Shown one piece after another: positions 1-6,982 of a DNA stretch of 8,474 bases. This DNA comes from Lentimicrobiaceae bacterium (GTDB lineage: Bacteria > Bacteroidota > Bacteroidia > Bacteroidales > WCHB1-69). The position numbers and the translations under genes are program-made. Where the stretch lies: NCBI GenBank assembly GCA_009787675.1, contig WQSU01000103.1, positions 1 to 8,474 on the forward strand. Direction: 5' to 3'. Position 1 is the first letter of the stretch. Each line of letters starts with the position of its first letter. The notes beneath the pieces were generated by a model. That model was not told where the DNA came from, ran no database searches, and worked only from the letters and a program-made list of their open reading frames with translations.

Positions 1-2
1 TT

Positions 3-302
3 TTACCGATGCCAAAGCCAATCAGTTTTCTTATTAGCCTACCTGTTGAAAATGCGCGTGCGATACATTATGTCGAAAATTTGAATCGTAAGGAGCGACT
101 AGATAAAGTTTATTTAGACAATACGAATTTGATTTTTGCACTTGCCGAACAACATCAGGAAATGGGCAACATTCGCGAAACCGTATTTTTTAATCAAATG
201 CGTGTGTTGCCTGCAATAGCAGGACATGAACAAGCGGAAAAGAAATCCCGAAAAATTATTGAAAAAACAGTTGAAAAATACTATTTTTGCAAACTTGATT
301 AA
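3..302 (+). pseudogene. C-terminal remnant of a DUF4143-type AAA ATPase (5' end outside window)
   Basis: The frame is open to the left edge, so the ATG at 9 need not be the true start. The segment around residues 31-66 from that ATG (LDKVYLDNTNLIFAL, then GNIRETVFFNQMRV) matches the conserved C-terminal region of the DUF4143 ATPases common in Bacteroidota, which are predicted nucleotide-binding proteins of unclear cellular role. In that family NQMRV is normally followed by a further 50 or so residues including a TFEVGGK-like motif. Here it is followed by an unrelated lysine-rich tail and a stop, so the end looks deleted or recombined. A short open tail in another frame (2-37, ending QFSY then TAG) may mean a frameshift as well. 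It stops 6 bases before the restriction gene. No Walker A motif lies within the window. I am confident of the family, less so that it is broken rather than a divergent intact gene. Confidence 0.55.
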
Positions 303-308
303 AAAAGA

Positions 309-2171
309 ATGTCAAAAAATCCAACAGTCGAAATTATCACGCAATACATCGCCGAAATCAATCGGATTTACAAGGCGGGCAATGCCACAGAACATACCTA
401 TCGCCCTGCTTTGAAAACCTTGTTGGAAGCCTTGATGCCGCGCCACACCGCTACCAATGAGCCAAAACGAATTGCTTGCGGTGCGCCCGACTATATCATT
501 ACTGACCGTGATTTTGCAGTCGGTTATGTAGAGGCAAAAAATATTCCTGTTAATCTGAATGACAAAACGCTCAAAGAACAGTTAGATCGTTATCGATATT
601 CGCTTGATAATCTTATTTTTACTAATTATTTAACTTTTCGATGGTATGCTAAAGGCGAGTTGGCTGATGAAATTGCAATTGGAAAAGAAGTTGATAATAA
701 AATCATTTCACTGAATGATAATTTTCAAAAATTTACGGAACTTATCAGTCAATTTGTCGTTTATTACACCGAAGGCATTAAAACCTCTTCCGAACTTTCG
801 AAACAAATGGCGGCAAAAGCCCGTTTACTTGCAGAAATCATCGAAAACTCGCTCAATAAAGACATTGAAAATAAAGAAGATACAGAGTTAAACAATCAAT
901 ACGAGGGCTTTAAAAGCATTCTTATTGACACCATTTCCACCGAAGATTTTTCAGATTTGTATGCTCAAACCATTGCCTACGGTATGTTTGCAGCACGAAT
1001 TAATTACAACGAAACCGGCGATTTTACACGCGAAAAAGCCGTAAAATCTATTCCCCAAACCAATCCTTTTCTGCGTAAAATGTTTGGTTTTATTGCGGGT
1101 GTAGATTTAGACAGCCGTATTTCGTGGGTGGTGGACACACTTGCCGATATGTTCAATTATGTGGATATTGAACATATTCACAAAGAAATAGGACGTTACG
1201 CCGACAATGACCCTATAATTCACTTTTACGAAACGTTTCTTACCGATTACGATAAACGCCTCAAAAAACAGCGCGGTGTTTGGTACACTCCACAACCTGT
1301 GGTACGATTTATTGTGAGTGCCGTTAATGAAATTTTGAAAACAGATTTTGGCATTGTTAAAGGTTTGGCGGACAATTCAAAGGTTACGGTTGGCGACAGC
1401 GAATATCATAAAGTCCAGATTCTTGACCCAGCAACAGGTACAGGCACATTCCTTGCTGAAATTGTGGAACAAATTTACAGCAATTTTACCAGCAAAGGAA
1501 TGTGGAACAATTATGTGAACGAGCATTTGATTCCCCGACTCAATGGCTTTGAAATTCTGATGGCTTCATACGCAATGGCACATCTGAAACTCGAAATGCT
1601 TTTGCAGGAAACAAATGCAGAAATTATCAATGATAAACGATTAAGAATCTATCTAACAGACTCTCTTGATGAAGCCAACGACAAAGATAAAGCAAAACAA
1701 AAGAAAACTTCAATTTTAAAATGGCTTACCGATGAAGCAAACGAGGCGGCAACTATAAAACGAGACACACCTGTGATGGTAATTTTGGGAAATCCACCGT
1801 ATAGCGTAAGCAGCAGCAACAAAGGCAAATGGATTGCCGATTTATGCGAAGACTACAAAAAGAATTTGAACGAGCGCAACATACAGCCACTTTCAGATGA
1901 CTACATAAAATTTATTCGTCTTGGGCAGCATTATGTTGAGAAAAACGGTTTTGGTATTTTGGCGTATATCAGCAACAACAGTTTCATTGACGGGCTGATA
2001 CACCGCCAAATGCGCAAAAGTCTTCTCGAAACTTTTGATAAAATCTATATTCTTGACCTGCACGGCAACGCTAAGAAAAAAGAAACCGCACCCGATGGCG
2101 GCGAAGATAAAAATGTGTTTGACATTATGCAAGGAGTTTCAATAAGTATTTTTGTAAAAAAGAGAAAATAA
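309..2171 (+). CDS. Type IIG/ISP restriction-modification enzyme, nuclease plus N6-adenine methyltransferase half
   Basis: This protein should both methylate adenine in a DNA target and cleave unmodified DNA. Residues 1-110 form a PD-(D/E)XK nuclease with GAPD (D61) and VEAK (E75, K77). A mainly helical spacer covers roughly 120-330. The methyltransferase follows, with the S-adenosylmethionine motif I at 371-381 (ILDPATGTGTF) and catalytic motif IV NPPY at 495-498. All key residues are present. Type ISP/IIG proteins of this family usually continue without a break into a target-recognition domain and reach about 1,000 residues or more. This one stops at residue 620, just after the FDIMQGVSISIFVKK stretch, and the missing part is encoded at 3314-4645. 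At 620 residues with this domain order it resembles the RM subunit of BcgI-like enzymes, which work with a separate S subunit. One base separates its stop from the next ATG. The start at 309 is the first ATG and gives the full N-terminal nuclease. Confidence 0.9.
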   Translation: MSKNPTVEIITQYIAEINRIYKAGNATEHTYRPALKTLLEALMPRHTATNEPKRIACGAPDYIITDRDFAVGYVEAKNIPVNLNDKTLKEQLDRYRYSLDNLIFTNYLTFRWYAKGELADEIAIGKEVDNKIISLNDNFQKFTELISQFVVYYTEGIKTSSELSKQMAAKARLLAEIIENSLNKDIENKEDTELNNQYEGFKSILIDTISTEDFSDLYAQTIAYGMFAARINYNETGDFTREKAVKSIPQTNPFLRKMFGFIAGVDLDSRISWVVDTLADMFNYVDIEHIHKEIGRYADNDPIIHFYETFLTDYDKRLKKQRGVWYTPQPVVRFIVSAVNEILKTDFGIVKGLADNSKVTVGDSEYHKVQILDPATGTGTFLAEIVEQIYSNFTSKGMWNNYVNEHLIPRLNGFEILMASYAMAHLKLEMLLQETNAEIINDKRLRIYLTDSLDEANDKDKAKQKKTSILKWLTDEANEAATIKRDTPVMVILGNPPYSVSSSNKGKWIADLCEDYKKNLNERNIQPLSDDYIKFIRLGQHYVEKNGFGILAYISNNSFIDGLIHRQMRKSLLETFDKIYILDLHGNAKKKETAPDGGEDKNVFDIMQGVSISIFVKKRK

Positions 2172-2172
2172 G

Positions 2173-3327
2173 ATGAATGAAATTATAATACAATCTGAAT
2201 ATCGCGACTGGTTGCGCAATTTAAAACAGCAAATCAAGGTTGGGCAGATAAAAGCCGCTCTTTCGGTAAACAGCCAAATGATAATGCTCTATTGGGATTT
2301 GGGCAAGCAAATCACCGAAAAACAGGAAAATGCCCAATGGGGCAACGGCTTTATTGAGCAGTTAAGCAAGGATTTGAGAGAAGAATTTCCTGAAATGAAA
2401 GGGTTTTCTGCCTACAATTTGAGATTTATGAGAATTTTTCACAAATTCTATTCGCCAATTTGGGAACAACCTGTTCCCAAATTAGAAAGTACAGTAATTG
2501 AACAACCTGTTCAACAAATTGTCCCACAACTTGTGCGACAAATACAAGTGCCTGTTGACCAATCTGATATAAAATGGGAACAACTTGTTCCCAAATTGGT
2601 CTCGGTTCCTTGGGGACATCATATTTTAATTTTGAAAAAAAACAAAGACATCAACCAAGCCCTTTTTTACATCAACAAAACCATTGAAAACAATTGGAGT
2701 CGTTCGGTACTTGAATACCAAATCGAAACCAATCTTTATGGCAGACAAGGAAAGTCCGTTACAAATTTTTCATTGACTTTGCCCGCACCACAAAGCGACC
2801 TTGCCAATGAGATGATGAAAGACCCGTACAATTTTGATTTCTTGCGCTTGTCGGAAAAAGTAAAGGAAACCGACCTCGAAAAAGCACTCATACAGCATAT
2901 TTCTCACTTTTTGCCCGAACTCGGTATCGGATTTGCCTATATGGGGCGGCAGTTTTCGTTTAAGGTTGGAGGAGACGACTATCGAACCGATTTGCTGTTC
3001 TATCACACAAGGCTGAAATGCTATGTGATTATCGAACTGAAAACCAAAAAATTTGAGCCTGAATTTGTCGGGAAACTGAACTTTTACATTACCACGATTA
3101 ATGAATTAGTGCGAGATGACCGCGACAATCCAACCATTGGCATATTGCTCTGTAAAGACAAAAACAATTACGCAGTAGAATTTTCGTTGAAAGATGTAAA
3201 CAACCCTATCGGCGTAAGCACGTTTCATTATACCGAACTGGCAGACGAGATAAAAGCCGCCTTGCCTTCGGCGGAAGAATTACAAAATGAACTTTTAAAT
3301 TTTGAACGTGAACATGAAAAAAGATAA
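2173..3327 (+). CDS. DUF1016 (YhcG-family) PD-(D/E)XK nuclease domain protein
   Basis: Residues 1 to about 155 form the DUF1016 N-terminal domain, recognisable from the YWDLGKQI segment, the FSAYNLRFMR segment and PWGHHILIL (146 onward). Residues of about 175-365 form the YhcG C-terminal nuclease-like domain with D273 (YRTDLLF), then E288 and K290 (IIELK), a complete PD-(D/E)XK core. Family members are often found beside or inside type I restriction operons, but their biochemical role is not settled, so DNA cleavage is inferred from the motif. Between the two conserved parts, residues 97-142 contain a repeated EQ(P/L)V(P)-type segment encoded by palindromic DNA (see 2457-2593). The length of 384 residues is slightly above the usual size, explained by that insert. 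The gene lies exactly between the catalytic and recognition halves of a restriction enzyme; its ATG is one base after the upstream stop and its end overlaps the downstream ATG by 14 bases, so the three are likely co-translated. Confidence 0.92.
   Translation: MNEIIIQSEYRDWLRNLKQQIKVGQIKAALSVNSQMIMLYWDLGKQITEKQENAQWGNGFIEQLSKDLREEFPEMKGFSAYNLRFMRIFHKFYSPIWEQPVPKLESTVIEQPVQQIVPQLVRQIQVPVDQSDIKWEQLVPKLVSVPWGHHILILKKNKDINQALFYINKTIENNWSRSVLEYQIETNLYGRQGKSVTNFSLTLPAPQSDLANEMMKDPYNFDFLRLSEKVKETDLEKALIQHISHFLPELGIGFAYMGRQFSFKVGGDDYRTDLLFYHTRLKCYVIIELKTKKFEPEFVGKLNFYITTINELVRDDRDNPTIGILLCKDKNNYAVEFSLKDVNNPIGVSTFHYTELADEIKAALPSAEELQNELLNFEREHEKR
2457..2593 (+). repeat. Cluster of four palindromes inside the DUF1016 gene
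   Basis: Four inverted repeats with 3-base centres are seen. (1) Arms 2457-2468 and 2472-2483 (aatttgggaaca and its exact complement, 12 bp). (2) Arms 2498-2504 and 2508-2514 (ttgaaca, 7 bp, perfect). (3) Arms 2519-2528 and 2532-2541 (10 bp, one mismatch). (4) Arms 2575-2582 and 2586-2593 (tgggaaca, 8 bp, perfect). Copies 1 and 2 share the core gaacaacctgttc, and copy 4 differs from it by one base. All centres fall on the same codon phase, on the Pro or Leu codon of Gln-(Pro/Leu)-Val, so each copy encodes a variant of WEQPVPKL. They lie just before the conserved PWGHH segment, where to my recollection the family varies in length. They could be an expanded in-frame repeat, mRNA hairpins or binding sites; the sequence does not decide. 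Confidence 0.85.
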
Positions 3328-4645
3328 AAAATTAGCACAGGTTTTTCATTTCGATTTATACGGTAAACGACAGGAAAAATATGATTTTCTGTTGAACAAC
3401 GACTTGAAAACCATTAAATGGCAAGAACTTAAATTTGAAGACGATAATTATTTCTTTGTTCCAAAAGATTTTTCATTGAAAGAAGAATACGAAAAGGGGG
3501 TTAAAATTGATGAATTGTTTCCAACAAAATCAAGCGGAATAAAAACACAAAGAGATGATGCCTCAATAAAATTTACCAAACAAGAATGTGATGATATTAA
3601 ATCTGATTTTTTGGCTTTAACAAATGAGCAGTTAAAACAAAAATACGGCTTTATAGATGTACGCGACTGGACAATGAATTTTGCCAGAAACGATTTGAAA
3701 ACCAATCCTGTAATTGCCGACAAAATTCTATATCGCCCTTTCGATATTCGTTTTATGAATTTCACAGGAAAAACAAAAGGCATAATGGGCTATCCCCGTT
3801 ATGATGTAATGCAACATTTTATTACTGGTAAAAATATAGGATTAGTATCATCTCGTCAATTTGGCGGACACGAACATTTTATTTGTTTTATTACAGATAA
3901 ACTTATTGAAATTAGTTCTCAACCATTTGCACCTTATAATATTTTTCCTCTCTACCTTTATAAAACCTTTACCAACAGTCAAAAAGCAGACGAAAAAAAA
4001 ATCATAAAGACTGCAAATCTAAACAAAGAAATTGCTGATAAACTTACCGAATTGACAAACTTGCAATTTATGCAAATAGACAAAGATATTCTTGAATACG
4101 ATGCCTACGCAGGCGAGGTTTATGTGCCAACCGAACACACAGAAAAACTCTTTGACTATATTTATGCCATACTACATTCACCCTCATATAGAGAGAAATA
4201 CAAAGAATTTCTAAAAATAGATTTTCCTTGCATTCCCTATCCCGAAAACGCCGAACAATTTAACAAAATGGCAGTCTTTGGCGAAAAGTTACGGAAACTG
4301 CATTTAATGGAGAATGTAGAAATAGACAACATTGTTGCAGCCTTCCCCAAAAGCGGCTCTAATACAGTAGAAAATTCATTTACCGAAAAGAGCAACGACT
4401 ACAGAGATAACAGAGTATATATCAACGAAGAACAGTATTTTGACAATGTTCCAAAATCTGCTTGGAATTTCTACATTGGTGGTTATCAACCTGCTCAAAA
4501 ATGGCTGAAAGACCGCAAAGGACGCACGTTGAATTACGAGGAGATAGAGCATTATCAGAAAATGATTTGGGTGTTGAAAGAGACGGAGGAGGTGATGAGG
4601 GAAGTGGATAAAATTCTAATAATAGATAAAGTAGGAAATGACTGA
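3314..4645 (+). CDS. Detached target-recognition (specificity) half of the type IIG/ISP restriction enzyme
   Basis: This protein has no methyltransferase or nuclease motif of its own. It matches the C-terminal specificity region of type ISP/IIG enzymes: VFHFDLYGKR near the N-terminus, GIKTQRD, then YRPFDIRF, and a C-terminal block with SPSYREKYKEFLKIDFP and WNFYIGGYQPAQKWL followed by KDRKGR. In one-piece relatives the FHFDLYGKR segment follows within a few lysine-rich residues of the VSINIFVK-type end of the methyltransferase domain, which is where the first half stops at 2171. Nearly nothing is missing between the halves. It presumably binds the 309-2171 protein and supplies sequence recognition for cutting and methylation. 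I chose the ATG at 3314 (443 residues); an in-frame TTG at 3302 is possible but adds only four residues. The start overlaps the DUF1016 gene by 14 bases in a different frame, and the end overlaps the next gene by 8 bases. Confidence 0.88.
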   Translation: MKKDKKLAQVFHFDLYGKRQEKYDFLLNNDLKTIKWQELKFEDDNYFFVPKDFSLKEEYEKGVKIDELFPTKSSGIKTQRDDASIKFTKQECDDIKSDFLALTNEQLKQKYGFIDVRDWTMNFARNDLKTNPVIADKILYRPFDIRFMNFTGKTKGIMGYPRYDVMQHFITGKNIGLVSSRQFGGHEHFICFITDKLIEISSQPFAPYNIFPLYLYKTFTNSQKADEKKIIKTANLNKEIADKLTELTNLQFMQIDKDILEYDAYAGEVYVPTEHTEKLFDYIYAILHSPSYREKYKEFLKIDFPCIPYPENAEQFNKMAVFGEKLRKLHLMENVEIDNIVAAFPKSGSNTVENSFTEKSNDYRDNRVYINEEQYFDNVPKSAWNFYIGGYQPAQKWLKDRKGRTLNYEEIEHYQKMIWVLKETEEVMREVDKILIIDKVGND

Positions 4646-5903
4646 AAAAAAAGAATTTAAAGGAAAATGGTATATACCTGAAAGTCCAGAAATTAAAGTA
4701 GCTGGTATTTTATTTTTTTTTCCTAATGAAACCATCAAACTTGAGCTTTTTGGACCACTATCTGCAAAAGATTTCATTTTCCAAAATAATCTACATGTAA
4801 TTCACGGTGAGGTTTACACAGAAAAAAGTGATTATTCAATAATAACACTATTTGATTGCAAAGCTTCATCTAGTAATAATTTTAGTGAAGTCTTTCCTGT
4901 ATATTATTACTGTAATTCTATGTTATTGGGAAGGCATTTATTTAGTAAAACAGATGCAGTATTCAATAGAATTAGAGTTTATTTACCACATTTCACTTAC
5001 TGGTGCAACAGAATACAGTGGAAGCTTGAATTTGGAGATAATGTTTCCATAAATAATAGAGATGAATATTATCAAAAATATCAAATAAATGACGATTGTT
5101 GTATAAATATCAATATTGAAGCCTCATCATTCAATGGAAATGATCATTTTGAGTATGTTCTAAAAACTGTTGCCTATATTGAATTAGAAAATATTAATAA
5201 ATCAAATTTTATGGATTTGTATAATTTAATGTTTTGGTTCAAAAACTTTTACTCTTTTGCAGCTATGACAGCAATACCATTTACTCAAGTATTATTTTAT
5301 GATAATGATGACTTTATGGAAGATGAAAATGGTAATCCGGTATTAAATTCTTTAGAAAAAAAAATCTATAATCCTACAGAATTGTTTCATACTACCGAAG
5401 TGAAGTTTAAAGAAAAGAAAACACATAGTTTTTTGTTCACATTGAATGACATAGAAAATGATTTTGAAACAATCATAAAAAATTGGTATGCAAAAAAGGA
5501 AGAAAGCAAACCTATAATAGGGCATTTAATAAATAGCATTACTTATAAAAAAACTTTTGAAAGCATTGATTTTTTAATAGTGATACAAGCGATAGAAGGA
5601 TATTCTCTCAGGTTTATAAATGAAAAAAATGAAAAACTTAGAAACCTTTTATGTAGTCTATGTGAGGAATATAATGATATTAAACTTATTAATATTGATG
5701 AAACTGATATAAGTAAAGCTGTTGATTCCCGTAATTATTATTCGCATTTTTTTAAAAGTGGTAAGAAAAAGAATGTTTGCAAAGGTTTAGCATTATTTGA
5801 ATTAACTAAAAAGTTAAAAATCTTACTGATGTGTTGTGTATTCTCTTTGATTGGATTTGATAATAAAGAAATAAATAGACTATTGTCACATTATAATATG
5901 TAA
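4638..5903 (+). CDS. apeA: ApeA-like HEPN ribonuclease (abortive infection)
   Basis: This 421-residue protein has the two-part layout of ApeA anti-phage proteins. The N-terminal region opens with GKWYIPESPEIKVAGILFF and ELFGPL (residues about 9-41), the pattern of the ApeA N-terminal beta-rich domain. The C-terminal region (about 290-421) is a helical HEPN domain with the catalytic R-x4-H motif R365-NYYS-H370. HEPN proteins of this kind cut RNA, and ApeA is reported as an anti-phage effector; sensing by the N-terminal domain is inferred. The gene overlaps the specificity gene by 8 bases, so it is probably translated with the restriction genes and may act as a backup if restriction fails. It is clearly more AT-rich than its neighbours and uses many AAT, TTA and ATA codons, which suggests a separate origin. 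TAGGAA just before the ATG is a weak possible ribosome-binding sequence. Overall similarity is judged by eye. Confidence 0.82.
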   Translation: MTEKKEFKGKWYIPESPEIKVAGILFFFPNETIKLELFGPLSAKDFIFQNNLHVIHGEVYTEKSDYSIITLFDCKASSSNNFSEVFPVYYYCNSMLLGRHLFSKTDAVFNRIRVYLPHFTYWCNRIQWKLEFGDNVSINNRDEYYQKYQINDDCCININIEASSFNGNDHFEYVLKTVAYIELENINKSNFMDLYNLMFWFKNFYSFAAMTAIPFTQVLFYDNDDFMEDENGNPVLNSLEKKIYNPTELFHTTEVKFKEKKTHSFLFTLNDIENDFETIIKNWYAKKEESKPIIGHLINSITYKKTFESIDFLIVIQAIEGYSLRFINEKNEKLRNLLCSLCEEYNDIKLINIDETDISKAVDSRNYYSHFFKSGKKKNVCKGLALFELTKKLKILLMCCVFSLIGFDNKEINRLLSHYNM

Positions 5904-5968
5904 AGCCCATTTTTTGTTAATGAATTAGACTAACTCTATACAGTAACTCCAAATAGAAACCACCCAAA

Positions 5969-6982
5969 ATGAACGACTTCTTCACCCAAAACCCCGCATG
6001 GTACGAAAAAATAGGACGGATTTACGCCTTGTTGGAGCGCGTAAAAATATCCGAGGAGCAGTCTGCCGATATATTGCATTTGCGAAAAGCAAGTCGTATT
6101 CTCAGTATTGGAAGTACTACTGCTATTGAAGGCAACCGTCTTTCACCTTCGCAGGTGCGCGATGTGATTAACGGAAAACCTGTTTTGGGTCCGCCGAAAG
6201 ACATTAAAGAAGTACAAAATGCTTTCGCTGCCTACGAACTTATTCCGCAGCTAAACCCTTATTTTATTGATGATTTCTTGACCGCGCACAGCCACATCAC
6301 AAGCGAATTGATTAGCGAAGCAGGGCAGTTTCGTACCGTGAGCGTATTTGTTGTTAATGGCAAAGGCGATATTCTTCATTCGGGAGCAGACTATGAGAAA
6401 GTACCAAACTTATTATCAGAACTTTTTGAATGGGGTAAAGGCAACGATGCGCATCCACTTATAAAATCTTCTGCCATGCACTTTATGATAGAGCATATTC
6501 ACCCTTTTCGTGATGGAAACGGCAGAATTGGACGACTATGGCAAACGCTTGTACTTACAAAATGGAACGCCTTGTTTGAATGGATGCCGGTAGAAACTAT
6601 AATCTACAATAATCAAGCGAAATATTATGAAGCCTTGCAACACTCTCACAACAAAGGCGGTAAAGTTGATTGCACACCCTTCATTGATTTTATGCTTGAT
6701 GTGTTGGAAAATACAATGTATAAATATATTGATACGGCGAGCACAACAACAATTGAAAAAACCGACAATGTCGGGATAAATGTCGGGACAAATGTCGGGA
6801 TAAAAGATAAAATCTTAGAATATATTGCCAACTATCCGCAAATAACAATTCCCCAGTTGGCACAATTCTTAAATGTAAACGACAGAACTATAGAAAGATA
6901 TATGAAAGAACTGCGCGAAGAAGGAAAGATTAAGCGAGAAGGCAGTAAAAAATCAGGACAATGGAAAATAAGAGAGAACTAA
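5969..6982 (+). CDS. Fic-family adenylyltransferase with C-terminal winged helix
   Basis: Fic enzymes transfer AMP from ATP to hydroxyl side chains of target proteins. The N-terminal Fic_N-type region carries the inhibitory motif T50-TAI-E54-G55, in which the glutamate blocks ATP binding (class II, inhibitor in cis and N-terminal). The segment KPVLGPPKDIKEVQN precedes the catalytic domain. The active-site motif at 178-189, HPFRDGNGRIGR, is complete, including H178, D182, N184 and both arginines (R186, R189). A linker of about 35 residues with a repeated NVG unit (DNA repeat at 6767-6802) leads to a winged-helix DNA-binding domain (about 285-337) with IPQLAQFLNVNDRTIERYMKEL. The 337-residue length is usual. 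Its target is unknown. No antitoxin gene is beside it, as expected with a built-in inhibitor. The 65-base gap upstream separates it from the defence operon, and I see no clear terminator or Bacteroidota promoter there. Base composition returns to that of the restriction genes. Confidence 0.93.
   Translation: MNDFFTQNPAWYEKIGRIYALLERVKISEEQSADILHLRKASRILSIGSTTAIEGNRLSPSQVRDVINGKPVLGPPKDIKEVQNAFAAYELIPQLNPYFIDDFLTAHSHITSELISEAGQFRTVSVFVVNGKGDILHSGADYEKVPNLLSELFEWGKGNDAHPLIKSSAMHFMIEHIHPFRDGNGRIGRLWQTLVLTKWNALFEWMPVETIIYNNQAKYYEALQHSHNKGGKVDCTPFIDFMLDVLENTMYKYIDTASTTTIEKTDNVGINVGTNVGIKDKILEYIANYPQITIPQLAQFLNVNDRTIERYMKELREEGKIKREGSKKSGQWKIREN
6767..6802 (+). repeat. Three tandem 12-base repeats encoding the NVG linker of the Fic protein
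   Basis: The unit aatgtcggga(t/c)a occurs three times without spacing and encodes Asn-Val-Gly-(Ile/Thr), giving NVGI-NVGT-NVGI. The middle copy differs by one base. Because the unit is four codons long, gain or loss of copies changes linker length without breaking the frame. It joins the Fic domain to the winged helix. Confidence 0.93.

Larger units (their letters stand above)
309..5903 (+). other. Probable translationally coupled defence operon
   Basis: Four genes in the same direction abut or overlap: one base between the methyltransferase half and DUF1016, a 14-base overlap of DUF1016 with the specificity half, and an 8-base overlap of that with the ApeA-like gene. No gap in the unit is large enough for a promoter or terminator. 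The upstream boundary falls within or before the ATPase remnant, and I could not identify a promoter there. The unit ends at the 65-base gap before the Fic gene. Confidence 0.7.

Noticed and set aside
226..414. Open frame of 62 codons on the + strand across the ATPase tail and the start of the restriction gene
   Set aside because: It overlaps two better-supported frames, has no recognisable motif, and is lysine-rich only because the DNA is A-rich.
3302..3313. TTG at 3302 as the start of the specificity gene
   Set aside because: It is possible, but adds only four residues without resemblance to relatives; the ATG at 3314 leads directly into the conserved KKLAQVFHFDLYGK stretch.
2173..3327. 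DUF1016 gene as part of a transposon with terminal inverted repeats
   Set aside because: No transposase or integrase is present, and no inverted repeats bound the gene; the only shared boundary sequence is a short A-rich direct repeat.
1107..3783. Several open frames on the - strand beneath the restriction and DUF1016 genes (1107-1295, 1893-2132, 2770-3006, 3448-3783)
   Set aside because: All lie fully inside strongly supported + strand genes and show no family motif; they are shadows of the coding sequence.
309..4645. Classical type I restriction system (HsdR, HsdM, HsdS)
   Set aside because: There is no helicase-type HsdR, the nuclease is fused to the methyltransferase, and the recognition protein matches the type ISP/IIG C-terminus and not a two-TRD HsdS.
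5904..5968. Promoter for the Fic gene in the 65-base gap
   Set aside because: A TTTG at about 5915 is present, but no TAnnTTTG box lies at suitable spacing, so I do not call a promoter.
6767..6802. Short repeats in the Fic gene as a CRISPR array
   Set aside because: The units are adjacent without spacers, are 12 bases long, and lie in frame within a coding region.
5969..6982. Fic gene as the toxin of a two-gene toxin-antitoxin pair
   Set aside because: No small antitoxin gene is beside it, and the inhibitory TxxxEG motif is already within the protein.
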